Assembly (NCBI GenBank): GCA_963281255.1
Contig: OY725488.1
Coordinates: 7,475,524 to 7,539,523, forward strand
DNA length: 64,000 nt
Direction of reading: 5' to 3'
Source: Aphrocallistes beatrix
Lineage: Eukaryota > Porifera > Hexactinellida > Sceptrulophora > Aphrocallistidae
A model generated the notes under the pieces. It had not been told where the DNA came from and made no database searches. It worked only from the letters and a program-made list of their open reading frames with translations. A program made the translations under genes and the position numbers. Below, one piece after another: positions 33,004-43,840 of the stretch. Each line of letters opens with the position of its first letter. Position 1 is the stretch's first letter.

Positions 33004-33070
33004 TAACAAGCCCGCTTCGCTTGCTTGCAGACACTCGTGTCCACAGAGTCGCCCTGCGGGCACCTGGAGT
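33004..33070. repeat. Hairpin-chain repeat copy
   Basis: It starts with CAAGCCCGCTTCGCTTGCTTGC and continues with GACACTCGTGTC and GCCCTGCGGGC stem-loops. It is the same family as at 30659 and 43102, and stands just before the 140-bp tandem repeat. Confidence 0.7.
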
Positions 33071-33110
33071 TACTCAATCTAACCTATTTTACAAATTAAT
33101 TATCAAATTT

Positions 33111-33460
33111 ATTCGAAATCTACACCCCTGAAAACCCCATGTCAACCGTTGAAAGCAAGTTTCGAGCATATTTTTGAGATTTGTTTACTTTATGTATCTA
33201 TTGTAAACAAAAGTAAACAAATTAATCATCAAACTTACTCGAAAATATGATATTTGAAATCTACACCCTTAAAACCCCATGTCAACCGTTGAAAGCAAGT
33301 TTCTAGCATATTTTTGAGATTTGTTTACTTTATGTATCTAATGTAAACAAAGGTAAACAAATAATTTATCATATAGATCTGAAAATATGATATTCGAAAT
33401 CTACACCCCTAAAAACCCCATGTCCCCCGTTGGAAGCTAGTCTCTAGCATGTTTTTCAAA
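33111..33460. repeat. 140-bp tandem repeat, about 2.5 copies
   Basis: The marker ATCTACACCC recurs at 33118, 33259 and 33399, a period of 140-141 bp, followed each time by AAAACCCCATGTC, GAAAGC(A/T)AG and TTTGTTTACTTTATG. Single diverged copies occur at about 30980 and 42660, in both cases next to hairpin-chain repeats, so the two sequences belong to one larger dispersed unit. Confidence 0.85.
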
Positions 33461-33469
33461 ATTCGTATA

Positions 33470-33655
33470 ATTATTATATAATTATTATTATAATTATTAT
33501 ATAATTATTGTATAATTATTATATAATTATTATATAATTATTATATAATTATTGTATAATTATTATATAATTATTATATAATTATTGTATAATTATTATA
33601 TAATTATTGTATAATTATTATATAATTATTGTATAATTATTATATAATTATTTTA
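33470..33655. repeat. AT-only tandem array (ATAATTATTAT/ATAATTATTGT)
   Basis: Near-perfect 11-bp repeats of TATAATTATT(A/G) run for about 180 bp. The strand-symmetric ATAATTAT core makes the whole array self-complementary. The G variants recur irregularly. Confidence 0.9.
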
Positions 33656-33686
33656 CTAGTATTATACAATTATTTTATATTTATTT

Positions 33687-33947
33687 TTTATCAAGTGCGT
33701 TTCGCTTGCTTGCGGTGCGCGGCTGAACTCCCTTGTAGGCTCCTCATTATTTACCTTTGTGCCAAATTTCATATTTCTAACACCTCCCAGTTCTTCAAAC
33801 GACTTGCACGGAAAAAAACAACAAAAAAAATTTAGTTTTAATATATAAGACAAGCGCACTTCGCTTGCTTGCGCTCCGCGGCTGGCGGATATTTTGTGTC
33901 CGTCGGAGGCGCCCTATGGGCGCCTAGACTCACATTGATTAATTATA
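33687..33947. repeat. Two hairpin-chain repeat copies
   Basis: A short copy at 33687-33745 (AAGTGCGTTTCGCTTGCTTGCG) is followed by a full copy at 33836-33947 that begins TTTTAATATATAAGACAAGCGC. The full copy contains GGCGCCCTATGGGCGCC and ends TTGATTAATTATAT. The flanks on both sides match those of the 43102 copy (for example TGATGCGTAATG then TGACGTCATAACAGAG at about 34027), so the whole dispersed unit is at least 400 bp. Confidence 0.8.
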
Positions 33948-34626
33948 TCGTGGATAACATCTCTATATACGTACGTCTGTCTTACTAATATAATTGATAT
34001 CACTCGAAAAATCTTTTCAATTTTTGATGCGTAATGTTGACGTCATAACAGAGTCATTTTTTGATGAAAGTTGTATCATAGAGTATTTGAGATACGTTTA
34101 TTAATATACACAGTCTATTAAAATTTCAGCCTTATATCACCTAAAATGCCTGAGTACAGTCAAAAAACTGAAATTTCCAAGATTGCAACCGAATAGTTCA
34201 ATATTCAGTTAGATAAAATACTATTTGGCAAATATAGTTGATATTTGGTTGGGCACCGAATATCAGTATTCGTATTAGTTTGAGTAATCGAATATTATCA
34301 GTATTCGTATTCGATAAAAGCCACCGCTACCATAATTACTCATCAACTTTGCTACTGTCCCTCCCATACCATGATGGTACCACAGCAATACACCCACAAA
34401 ATGGAAATGAGTGATAATTATTGAGACTCAGTTACTTCAATAATCGATTGACCAACAGCTCCAGCTGATTACTAAGCTCTAACAACATGTTATTCTCAGG
34501 AGTCCAAAATTCTTCATCACCTCTGCTTGTTCAACTACCCTCGCTCTAAATTATTGGCATAGTACTTGCTCCAGCCTTCATTTAAGTTGTATTGCGCATA
34601 TTCTCTAGCTCGAGTCTTTTGAGAGA

Positions 34627-35664
34627 ATGGCTCTTAGCAGGGAAATGAGCTTCGACCCTACCACTGTACTGGATGATGTGCTACTCTACTTCCATCCTTC
34701 AATGCACAATCTGGCGACCAAACTTGTGAGTGTCTTAGCTGCTAAGTCACGTGACCCTGTCAGGAGTGACGGTGTTAGGTATAGGACTGTCCGGCTCATG
34801 GATCACATCATGTGGAAGAGGTTCTCCGACGGCTGGCCCAATCTGTTCATCAAGCACGTAGATCAGGTGAAAGGACGCGACGTTCTATTTCTAGCCAGTT
34901 TCCACACGCCAGACGCTATGTTCGAACAGCTGTCTATCCTCTACTCAATGCCTAAATACCTTGCCAACTCTTTCGTCGTCATCCTCCCTCTCTTCACCAC
35001 GGGAACGATGGAGCGCATAGACAAGGAAGGCCAGATCGCTACCGCCAAGGTCCTCGCCTCCCTCCTGTCCGCGATCCCACTCACCACCCGGGGCCCTCCT
35101 CAGATCGTAATTTTCGACATACACGCGCTGCAAGAGCGGTTCTACTTCGGCGACAACGTGATCCCGCGACTGGAGAGTGCCATCCCCCTCCTGAACCGGG
35201 TGCTGGGGCGCAGAGAGGACCGAGACAAGATCTCGATTGCGTTTCCAGATGAGGGCGCACTGAAGCGGTTCAGTGATCAGCTGGGTCACTGGCCGCTCAT
35301 CACTTGCTCCAAGGTGCGAGAGGGGGAACACCGGATTGTGACGGTGGCAGAAGGAGACCCAGGTGGGAGACACGTAGTTATTGTGGATGACCTTGTGATG
35401 ACAGGTGGCACGCTGATGGAGTGTTCGAAGGGACTGCTGAAGCGGGGAGCAGACACCATTAGTCTCTACGTCACGCACGCTATCTTCCCGAAGGAAACTT
35501 GGAAGAAGTTCCTACCTGACCAGAGTGAGATCAAATTTGAGAATTTCTGGATTACCGACTCAGTCCCCACATCTATTGAGATAGGGAAGCACCCTCCTTT
35601 CCAAGTCCTCTCACTGTCCGACCGGATAGCCGAGAGTCTCCTCAGCTACGATCTCAGGAAATGA
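34627..35664 (+). CDS. PRPP synthetase, plant-type class II (PRS3/PRS4-like)
   Basis: Single exon, 345 residues. Ribose-phosphate pyrophosphokinase makes PRPP from ribose-5-phosphate and ATP for nucleotide synthesis. The PRPP loop is VVIVDDLVMTGGTL. Other family stretches are FLASF, LPLFTTGTMERIDKEG, FDIHALQERFYFGD, IAFPDEGALKRF, CSKVREGEHRIV, YVTHAIFPK and FWITDS. These match the plant class II isozymes 3/4, which in spinach were reported to be phosphate-independent, and not the class I loop DDMADTCGT of human PRPS1. The animal-type neighbours and similar base composition argue against plant contamination. The ATG follows an acceptor-like ttctctag by 18 nt. Confidence 0.87.
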   Translation: MALSREMSFDPTTVLDDVLLYFHPSMHNLATKLVSVLAAKSRDPVRSDGVRYRTVRLMDHIMWKRFSDGWPNLFIKHVDQVKGRDVLFLASFHTPDAMFEQLSILYSMPKYLANSFVVILPLFTTGTMERIDKEGQIATAKVLASLLSAIPLTTRGPPQIVIFDIHALQERFYFGDNVIPRLESAIPLLNRVLGRREDRDKISIAFPDEGALKRFSDQLGHWPLITCSKVREGEHRIVTVAEGDPGGRHVVIVDDLVMTGGTLMECSKGLLKRGADTISLYVTHAIFPKETWKKFLPDQSEIKFENFWITDSVPTSIEIGKHPPFQVLSLSDRIAESLLSYDLRK

Positions 35665-35873
35665 CCTCGAAGCATACGATTTGCGCCTCAAAGGATAGCC
35701 TGGATAACTCAATTATTTGATTTAATTAATTTCTAGTCTTGGAATTTGTATTAACATTTGACTGTTGTTTGGAGTGAATAATGATTACAAATATCTATGT
35801 TTAGTATGCGTTTCAACTTGAATAGAAGCACTATATTAGTTAACTATTCAATCTGGTTGTGATAGCTAGGGAA

Positions 35874-38800
35874 ATGAGCAGTACAGCAATCACTCACGGG
35901 CACAAAGATCCAGTTTCCGGTCCCAAGCCTACCTCCTCTTCTACCAGCAGCCTTACAACCTCCTCCTCTTCGAGGGGTCCGGAGGAGATCGTCCACGACA
36001 ACATGTCGAAGAAGCAGTACGTTAAGGGGAAGTTCCTGGGGAAGGGAGGGTTTGCCAAGTGCTACGAGATGGTAGAGAAAGACCCAGTCACTGGGACCAA
36101 AGGTAAGGACACGCTCGCAGGTAAAATCGTACCCAAGTCTCTTCTCGTGAAGGACCATCAGAAAGCGAAGATGGCCATGGAGATAGACATCCAGCGACAG
36201 ATGCGGCACCGACACGTGGTCGAGTTCAGAGGTTACTTCGAGGACGACAGCAACGTGTACATCCTGCTGGAGCTGTGCAGGCGGCGCTCGCTGATGGAGC
36301 TGCACAAGCGCAGGAAGGACCTGACAGAGCCGGAAGTGCGCTACTACATGCGGCAGCTGCTGGACGCCATGGTCTACCTCCACGAGAACAAAGTGATCCA
36401 CAGAGACCTCAAGCTCGGGAACCTCTTCCTGAACGACCAGATGGAGATAAAGATCGGAGACTTCGGGCTGGCCACGCGTGTGGACTTCGATGGAGAGCGC
36501 AAGAAGACTCTGTGCGGGACTCCGAACTACATCGCCCCGGAGGTGTTGGGGAAGAAGGGGCACAGCTACGAGGTGGACATGTGGTCTCTGGGCTGTATCC
36601 TCTTCACACTTCTCTGTGGAAAGCCGCCATTCGAGACCAACTCCCTCTCAGAGACATATAAGCGTATCAAGCGAGGGGAGTACTACGTACCCTCGCACAT
36701 CTCTAAGAACGCCAAGGTCCTGATTGACAAGCTCCTGGTGCAGGACCCCACCCTCCGCCCCACGGCCCAGCAGACCCTGCAGAGTGCCTTCCTCACCACG
36801 GGCTACTGCCCGTCCCGCCTCCCCATCTCTTGTCTCACCACTGCCCCCTACTTCAAGCAGGAGAGGTACTCACAGATGGGTTCAGAGTCTCAGGGAAATG
36901 CACAACCGGACCTGCTTCCCCTGCAAGAGGTCCCCCTCCCCCCCGTCAGGTCAGTTAGAACTAGCACATCTCTCGGTGTATGTATGTATACTATACTATA
37001 TGTGTGACGTCACTCATTTCTCCACACTAACTCAGCATTAGCTGGAGTTAGAGATAGATTCTACTGTGCGTTGAAAGAAACAAACTGATTCTTTCAATAT
37101 TTGTCTCGTTACAGTTACCGCATTGTTCATAAGGCTATGTTGTGATGCAGATTTCGATGCATTTGCGACATAAGCCGTTTTGTTTTTGTTTATTATGAAA
37201 TCACAAAACTGACCCGCCAACCTGTCTGGATCTACTATTTATCTTTCTTTTAAGTCATTTTTTTCTGATTCATAATGTAATATTTCAACGTTGTATGTAC
37301 GAATGATCTCACTATTCAACTGACTGATTGCTGTTGCAGTTATTAACTGCGGATTATACAGAAGCTGAAGCTCTCGAACTGAGATCATCTGGCCAGAATC
37401 CTTCTTCACACTCATCAGATGTCTTATCAATCCTATCTGATTTCACGTCAAACCTTTTCTAATTAATCCACAGCATACAAATAACATTAAAACTTCCGAT
37501 CTAAATGAAGAGTACTTTGAATTAATACTGCGAATGGGATGAGAGTAGTATCTACAGAGGCTCTTATCGTTATGTTTCACACTGCTCATTGTCACAGCAG
37601 AACAAGCAATTATCTAATTTGTGGAAACCCTCTTTCTAAAGCTATTTACAGAGAAACCACCATGTCTCCTTCTGTACTCTCGGACCTTCCAATCCATTCT
37701 TCTGAGAAGTCTCTATGAAATGCTACAGTATGCGTTCAGAGGTGCCCCAGTACGCAGACTTACAACGGACCTTTCTGTGTTCGCAATAGTCATATATTAA
37801 CCTCTATGAATCCACGCATCTATACATCTCCCTTATATATTATTACTCTGGCTTTGCTGCTTATAATGCGCTTCAGTTCGAAGATGTCTTTTAAGTTGCA
37901 AGATTCAAATATTCCCACTTCTTCTAACGCCAGACTTGTGAAGATTACTCGAAACGGCAGCTCTAATCGGAGCCTGCGGCGATCACAGCGTGTTGGGAAG
38001 AATGGACGGGACCCCGTGGAGGTGTTTTGCCGCCTGAGGCCCATGGGGGATCCCTTTGAGAAGAGTTGTGTGGAAATAATTTCAGAAGACATTATCCAAC
38101 TGTGTCCACCTGCCACTGCTTCTCTTTCCAGAGGTGCGAATCGCACTGTCACCCAGCACACCTTCAAGAAGGTGTATAGCCCCGAGTGTGGACAGAAAGA
38201 ACTGTTCAATCAGATCGCTCTGCCGCTAGTCAACGACCTCCTCCACGGAAAGAACGGACTCCTGTTCGCGTACGGAATCACGAACTCCGGCAAGACGCAC
38301 ACTATGAACGGGACCTCTGAGGACAACGGAATCCTGCCTCGCACACTCGACGTCGTCTTCAACAGCATCGGAGACCTCCTGGCTAAGCCGTTCGTGTTCA
38401 GGCAAGACAAGTCCAACTGGTTCTCGGTACACACTGAAGCAGATGCCAGGGTTCATCAAGAATCTCTCAAGAAGTCCAAATCCAAGAAAAAATCCAAGAA
38501 CAAACCTCATGAAGAGCCTGCGGAGGACTCTTCCTCCCCAGTAAGTTCCCGCATAACCGACGAGTCCCTGGTCCAGGGCATAGTGGAGGATAACAGCTAC
38601 GCGGTTTTCATCTCCTACTTTGAGATTTATAACAACTACGTGTACGACTTGCTGGAAGACCCATCCGACGCTTCCCAGAGTCTGCTGATGCTGAGAGCTC
38701 ACCGGGGGCCTCAGGCTAAGACCATGCGGGAAGACTCCAGACACAATTTGTACGTGGGCGGGGGAACCGAGGTGGAGGTGAGGACAGCTAACGAAGCATA

Positions 38801-41575
38801 CGCACTGTTGGGCCGCGGACAGAAGCTACGCAGAAATTCTCAGACACAAATGAACCGTGCGAGTAGCAGGTCTCATGCCATCTTTAACATCCGGCTTGTA
38901 CAGGCCCCACTAGACTCCAGCGGTGAGGAAGTGCTGCAGGAGAAGAGCAAGGTCTCTGTCTCTCAGCTCTCTCTCGTCGACCTGGCGGGATCAGAGCGCA
39001 CCTCTCGTACGAAATCAGCTGGCGCCCAGCTGAGAGAGGCGGGAAACATTAACGCTTCTCTGATGGTATTGAGGAACTGCATCGAAACTCTCAGGGACAA
39101 CCAATTGAACGCGGCTAATAAACTTGTGCCTTATCGAGACTCCAAACTGACGCACTTGTTCAAGAACTTCTTCGACGGGGAAGGAAAGGTCAGGATGATA
39201 ATCTGCTTGAACCCCCGCACTCAGGACTACGAGGAGATCACGTACGTGATGAAGTTCTCCGAGCTGACTCAGTCCGTCTGCATTGACAGAGCCGAAGGGC
39301 CCAAGCACGACACCAGCCTCTCTGTGGGAAGGAGGCGAGCCAACATCCTGTACAAGACCGCTCTCAAGCAGCTGGAGGAGGAGAGTAGAATGAAGGAGGA
39401 GCAGGAGGAGGCGCTGGCTGCTCTCGACCTCGTGATAGGGAGGGAGGCGGGTAAGCACCCCTTCGCTGCAGCTCTGCCTCCTCTGGGTCTGGACATAGAC
39501 CGCTATCTGATGCGGGAGCTCAGCATTCAGGAGTTCGTGCAGGCGCTGAAGGACCGCTCCCAAGTGCGGATTCGGTTACGAGAGGAGATCGCCAGGAAAC
39601 AGTCCGTGTTCCGTGAGATGCTGGTGGCGATGGAGGAAGAGAGGGAAGAACTGAAGATCTCCAACTCCAAGCACCTCACCAAGATATCCAACCAGGAGCA
39701 TGAGATAGAGCTGCTGCAGGAGAGAGTTAACAAGCTGCAGAAGCGAAACGATCAGCTTCAGAAAACAGCTGACACCTACTTCCAGGCCAAGAAGGATCTA
39801 GAGGCGGGGCTGGAGGCCGCAGAGGTGCGGGTTGCAGAGGAGAAGCAGCGGAGAGAGAGGATAAAGTCCATGATTCAGGGCATCCTGTGCCATGAGAAGG
39901 CCAAGTGGGAGTCCAAGATGCGAATGAAGATGACGCGCAGCGAGGAGGAGTTGTTGTTCGTTCTCCGCGAAAAGCAAGGAGTCATCGATGAGTTGAAGAA
40001 GTTGGTGGAGAATGAGAGAGGGTTAAACCGTCCCGCTTCCTTCTACTCAATAACCTCTCCTACCTTCCAACCCAATGGGATAGGAGAGTTTCCAAGGAAC
40101 CCGATTAACCCTCCTATCAACACCGACAGTTCCAACGCCTCCAAACCCACGAAAATCCCGTTTCCTACCAAACTCCGGAAGAAAGTGGTCCAGAGTCCAC
40201 CCTCGCACGTAACGAACGCAGCCGTGTTCGACCACTACATCATCCCCAACCAAGATACGCCGACTGCGGATGGCATCACTCACCTCTACAAAGGAGGGAC
40301 CACATGCACCATCAAAGGGGTCGAGACTGCATCCCACTACGTGGAAGTTAGAAACGGAGAAAGGGGAATGCCCAAAATCAGCGCCAAGCCCTCCCACATT
40401 CCTAAACTCTCTGAGAAGTTGAAGCCTAGCAGCATTCCTGTCAGCACTTCGTTCAGCCGCACGGGTAGAAGCGCATATTCTCAGCCACATACGTGACAGA
40501 TCAGCTGACGAATGCGCTACGAATTGTTCATATTAAACGAGGAGTCGTTCTATGCTGTTTCATTTTGTTTCAACCTTCTTCTCTTTTCAAGATTTTCGTT
40601 TTCTTATTATATTATATTCATTTTTTATAGAGGATGTGTATATTATTATTCTATATTTTTCCTGAATGTCAGATGTTAAAATGTTATAATACATTTATAC
40701 AACAAAATGAGAAGTAGAGCTCAGCTGTTTATTGATTCTTGGTTTGTAGGAAGCCATTGGGAGAGAAGAACGCTGCTTATGAACAAGTGAAGAATACTGA
40801 GGCTTACAAACCAGACTCCGCAGGTGCGAAAGAGGAGCATAAGATGTGTGCCAAGGTGAACTTGTCCATGGTGGAGCCACTTGACTGGCACTTGAACACC
40901 CTGATCAGTCAGATCTCCTCTGTGCTCAACTCGAATCCGCTCGCCAAGAACCCCGGAGGACACGATGACGCGGACGACCCAGCTAGCATCCCCGTCTTCT
41001 GGGTGAGCAAGTGGGTGGACTACTCGGACAAGTACGGACTCGGGTACCAGCTGTCCGACGACTCGGTGGGAGTCCTGTTCAACGACCAGACGCGCATTCT
41101 GCTAGGAGAGGACGGACAGAGTATGCAGTACATCGATAAGAATGAGATCGAAGAGTTCCACACCATCACCAACTACCCAGAGGAGCACAATAAGAAGGTT
41201 GTTCTTCTCAACTACTTCCGGTCCTACATGAGTGAGCACCTGTTGAAGGCGGGAGGGGAGATGAAGGAGGGAGATATCGAGGACGGCACACGCTTGCCTC
41301 ACATGCGTCACTGGTTCCGCACCCGCTCTGCCATCGTGCTACACCTCAGCAATGGAATAATGCAAATCAACTTCTTCTCTGATCACACGAAGGTCATCAT
41401 ATGCCCACTCATGCAAGCCATCTCGTACATCGACGAGTCGAAGAACTTCAGAACGTACAAGTTCAATCTCATTGAGAAGTACGGCTGCTCCAAAGACATA
41501 CAGACGCGTCTGAAATACGCTAAAACCATGGCTGAGCGCCTGCTGGCTCGGCTCTGCCCACCCACTCGAAATTGA
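35874..41575 (+). CDS. PLK1: Polo-like kinase 1 (2 exons, hosts KIF23 in its intron)
   Basis: Exon 1 is 35874-36949 and exon 2 is 40750-41575, joined in frame (AG|G) to 633 residues. The kinase domain (about 50-305) has [10 protein letters not shown], the invariant lysine [19 protein letters not shown], an activation threonine in KKTLCGT and APE. The second exon supplies the polo-box domain: [56 protein letters not shown] and INFFSDHTK, with the Trp and His/Lys phosphopeptide pincer residues present. PLK1 drives mitotic entry, centrosome maturation and cytokinesis. The frame can be extended upstream only to a GTG; the ATG at 35874 is the first. The 3.8-kb intron contains the complete KIF23 gene on the same strand. 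Confidence 0.94.
37884..40496 (+). CDS. KIF23: Kinesin-6 KIF23/MKLP1, nested in the PLK1 intron
   Basis: Single exon, 870 residues from the [12 protein letters not shown]. The motor begins at about residue 42 ([15 protein letters not shown]). The P-loop is GITNSGKT, switch I SSRSH and switch [14 protein letters not shown]. The kinesin-6 insert between motor strands is present (Lys-rich [12 protein letters not shown]). Then come a neck, a coiled coil (about 540-700) and a basic tail. MKLP1 pairs with RacGAP1/CYK4 as centralspindlin, which bundles midzone microtubules and is controlled by PLK1 and Aurora B. The frame opens earlier (37806) but would begin with a hydrophobic stretch not expected in a kinesin, and an acceptor-like cgcttcag ends 7 nt before 37884. 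The gene is on the same strand as its host PLK1. Confidence 0.94.
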   Translation: MSFKLQDSNIPTSSNARLVKITRNGSSNRSLRRSQRVGKNGRDPVEVFCRLRPMGDPFEKSCVEIISEDIIQLCPPATASLSRGANRTVTQHTFKKVYSPECGQKELFNQIALPLVNDLLHGKNGLLFAYGITNSGKTHTMNGTSEDNGILPRTLDVVFNSIGDLLAKPFVFRQDKSNWFSVHTEADARVHQESLKKSKSKKKSKNKPHEEPAEDSSSPVSSRITDESLVQGIVEDNSYAVFISYFEIYNNYVYDLLEDPSDASQSLLMLRAHRGPQAKTMREDSRHNLYVGGGTEVEVRTANEAYALLGRGQKLRRNSQTQMNRASSRSHAIFNIRLVQAPLDSSGEEVLQEKSKVSVSQLSLVDLAGSERTSRTKSAGAQLREAGNINASLMVLRNCIETLRDNQLNAANKLVPYRDSKLTHLFKNFFDGEGKVRMIICLNPRTQDYEEITYVMKFSELTQSVCIDRAEGPKHDTSLSVGRRRANILYKTALKQLEEESRMKEEQEEALAALDLVIGREAGKHPFAAALPPLGLDIDRYLMRELSIQEFVQALKDRSQVRIRLREEIARKQSVFREMLVAMEEEREELKISNSKHLTKISNQEHEIELLQERVNKLQKRNDQLQKTADTYFQAKKDLEAGLEAAEVRVAEEKQRRERIKSMIQGILCHEKAKWESKMRMKMTRSEEELLFVLREKQGVIDELKKLVENERGLNRPASFYSITSPTFQPNGIGEFPRNPINPPINTDSSNASKPTKIPFPTKLRKKVVQSPPSHVTNAAVFDHYIIPNQDTPTADGITHLYKGGTTCTIKGVETASHYVEVRNGERGMPKISAKPSHIPKLSEKLKPSSIPVSTSFSRTGRSAYSQPHT

Positions 41576-42462
41576 CACCACCTGTTTGAGTTGCCACTGG
41601 AAAGTCCACCAGCTATCCGATCACTTGTATATTTAAATCAGCTCATACAGTGCATGGTGGGATAGGTACAGTTTGTCTCTAAGCTAATTTACGATGAGTT
41701 GCGTGTGTATCGGGTTAACGTAGTATGGTATTCAGTTGCTTTTATTGTTACTGAGTAATAGTGTAGTAGTAATTCTTCATTTGAACTGGTCTCGTACTCG
41801 AGAATCGTGAATTAATATATACTTCTTAATATTAATAAAATCAATTGTTCACAACGTATCGTTCAATTTAGTATGTATATGTGCTCCGCGCCAACAATTA
41901 ATATTCCTATTTCCTTAGGAAAGTTGTTATCATATTATTTCTGACTTATTATTTTGGTGATTTTTAGTGCAGCTCCTATTAGGGAGATGCCCTGATGGCA
42001 TAGACGATGTTCACGTCGGTCCGTATGTATTTCGGGCGTTGAGAAATTGATGTGTAGATGTGTACTGTCAATATTTTTCGTGAAATTCTATCACTTCCGG
42101 TTTTGACAAACGTATATTCATATTTTCTTCACTTCAAAACTTTGTTTAAACACATAGAGGAAATTTAAACGCGTCTAATATAATATTTTAGTTATTAATA
42201 TTTGTTTGTATGTATGATAAATTCATAGCGGCACAACATGTAAGCCGGAAATGATGTAACTACAGAGAACCAGAACAAAATTTATACGTGTACAAAGAGT
42301 ACATATTACAATTTTTTTTATTTTTGTGAAATCTAAAAAATTTGAGTTAAGGCTGCAATTTTTTCATGGAAAACAGAAAGTGTCAAGATAGCTACTGTGT
42401 TATAAAGGGCATTCGAGATAGAGAATGTCTCAAGTTCTCAACGTATTATAATGAATTACAAT

Positions 42463-42525
42463 CGCGCACTTGCGTAGCGCGAATACCAAACACTTCGTGT
42501 TCGCAGGGTCGCCCTGGCGAATGGG
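42463..42525. repeat. Hairpin-chain repeat copy
   Basis: CGCGCACTTGCGTAGCGCG, then AACACTTCGTGTT and CGCCCTGGCG form three consecutive small stem-loops. It matches the second copy at 30757-30830, including the following GAATTCAGAATC/AAATTCAGAATC. Confidence 0.65.
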
Positions 42526-43101
42526 AATGCAATCGAATTCAGAATCTCATATGAGTGCTAAATATTAATACTTTCACTAATCCATTTCAAATTTGTTTAC
42601 TTTATGAATTTATTGTAAACAAAAAATAATCAATATAAAATCGAAAATATGATATTCGAACTCTACACCCCTAAAAAATCCATGTCAACCTTTGGAAGCT
42701 AGTCTCTAGGGGGAGAAAAATTAGGTTCACGATAAAAGGAATTTGCTTAATTAAGAGCTAATTAATCTTGAATGTAATGTCAATTTGAATCCACAAAGTT
42801 CACAATACCAAATATTATGTTTTCAGTCCAGAATTGCAACGACAATCGAAGTATGTGTTGTATTACATAATAAATCATTTTGATTGTAAATGTAAGTCAC
42901 TACTGTTTAGATCCCAATATATTTGTATTATAAAATAATCGAATTTGATTGGTCAGCAAAATTTTTCACCTATCTCGGCAAGGTGTGAGGATTTCGCTTA
43001 GACCTTCGAACTCCCTCGTAGACACAAAATTTCACATTTCTAGGTTCCTCAATCAATTTGCACAAAAACACAAACACAAACAAACAAAAAACCCATTGAG
43101 T

Positions 43102-43210
43102 TTTAATATATAAGACAAGCGCGCTTCGCTTGCTTGCGCTACGCGGTTGGCGGACACTTTGTGTCCGCTGGAGGCGCCCTGCGGGCGCCTGTGGTCACCA
43201 TTGATTAATT
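43102..43210. repeat. Best-preserved hairpin-chain repeat copy
   Basis: After TTTTAATATATAAGA come three near-perfect stem-loops: CAAGCG-CGCTT-CGCTTG, GGACAC-TTT-GTGTCC and GGCGCCC-TGC-GGGCGCC, followed by TTGATTAATTATAT. This copy lets the family structure be read: a TATATAA-like lead, three stem-loops with 3- to 5-nt loops, and a fixed AT-rich end. Confidence 0.8.
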
Positions 43211-43840
43211 ATATGGGAGATAACATCTCTTAACACGTCTGCCCTACTGTTATAATCGATATCGCACGAAAAATCACCAAATATGTCAATTTTAAAAATT
43301 TTGATGCGTAATGATGACGTCATAACAGAGTGATGAGTCATCATTTTTCGCTGATAGTTGTGCCATATGTGAGATATATTAATATACATAATCTATTAAA
43401 ATTTCAGCCTTCTATCTCCTATAATGGCTGAGTTATACTCAAATAACTGTATTGCTTAACTTTTTAAAATGTGACAATGACGTCATAATTCCATGATGAG
43501 TCGACATTTTCGCCTGAGCTCAGAACTTACTGGAGCCATAGCCAAAAAACTCCCACATGCCAAAAATCAGCTTTCTGCGCCCGGCAGTTTCTTCAATCAA
43601 TTCGTTACAGATATAGATACGTACTCTGTATACACAAACAAACAAACATTAATCGAGTTTTAATAGTAAGGATTTAACATTTACGAAAACTTAAAGGATA
43701 CTTTTAGTGTGCTTCCTATACTATTATATATTGGTGTTTATAATGCAATGCTACGAACTTCAAACAAATTTTTTCATGCAAAAGTGTTTTACAAGATTCC
43801 AAATTAGTTTCTGCTGGCGTTATTTACCCCTTTCCTTAAG

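Noticed and set aside
34627..35664. Plant or algal contamination
   Set aside because: The gene is in one contig with animal genes and animal-type repeats, with similar base composition to its neighbours.
37806..37883. Hydrophobic N-terminal extension of KIF23
   Set aside because: A membrane-like leader is not expected in kinesin-6; the ATG at 37884 follows an acceptor-like site and gives a normal N-terminus.
43102..43210. tRNA or snRNA gene
   Set aside because: No A/B box or cloverleaf; the stems are three independent short hairpins in a dispersed repeat.
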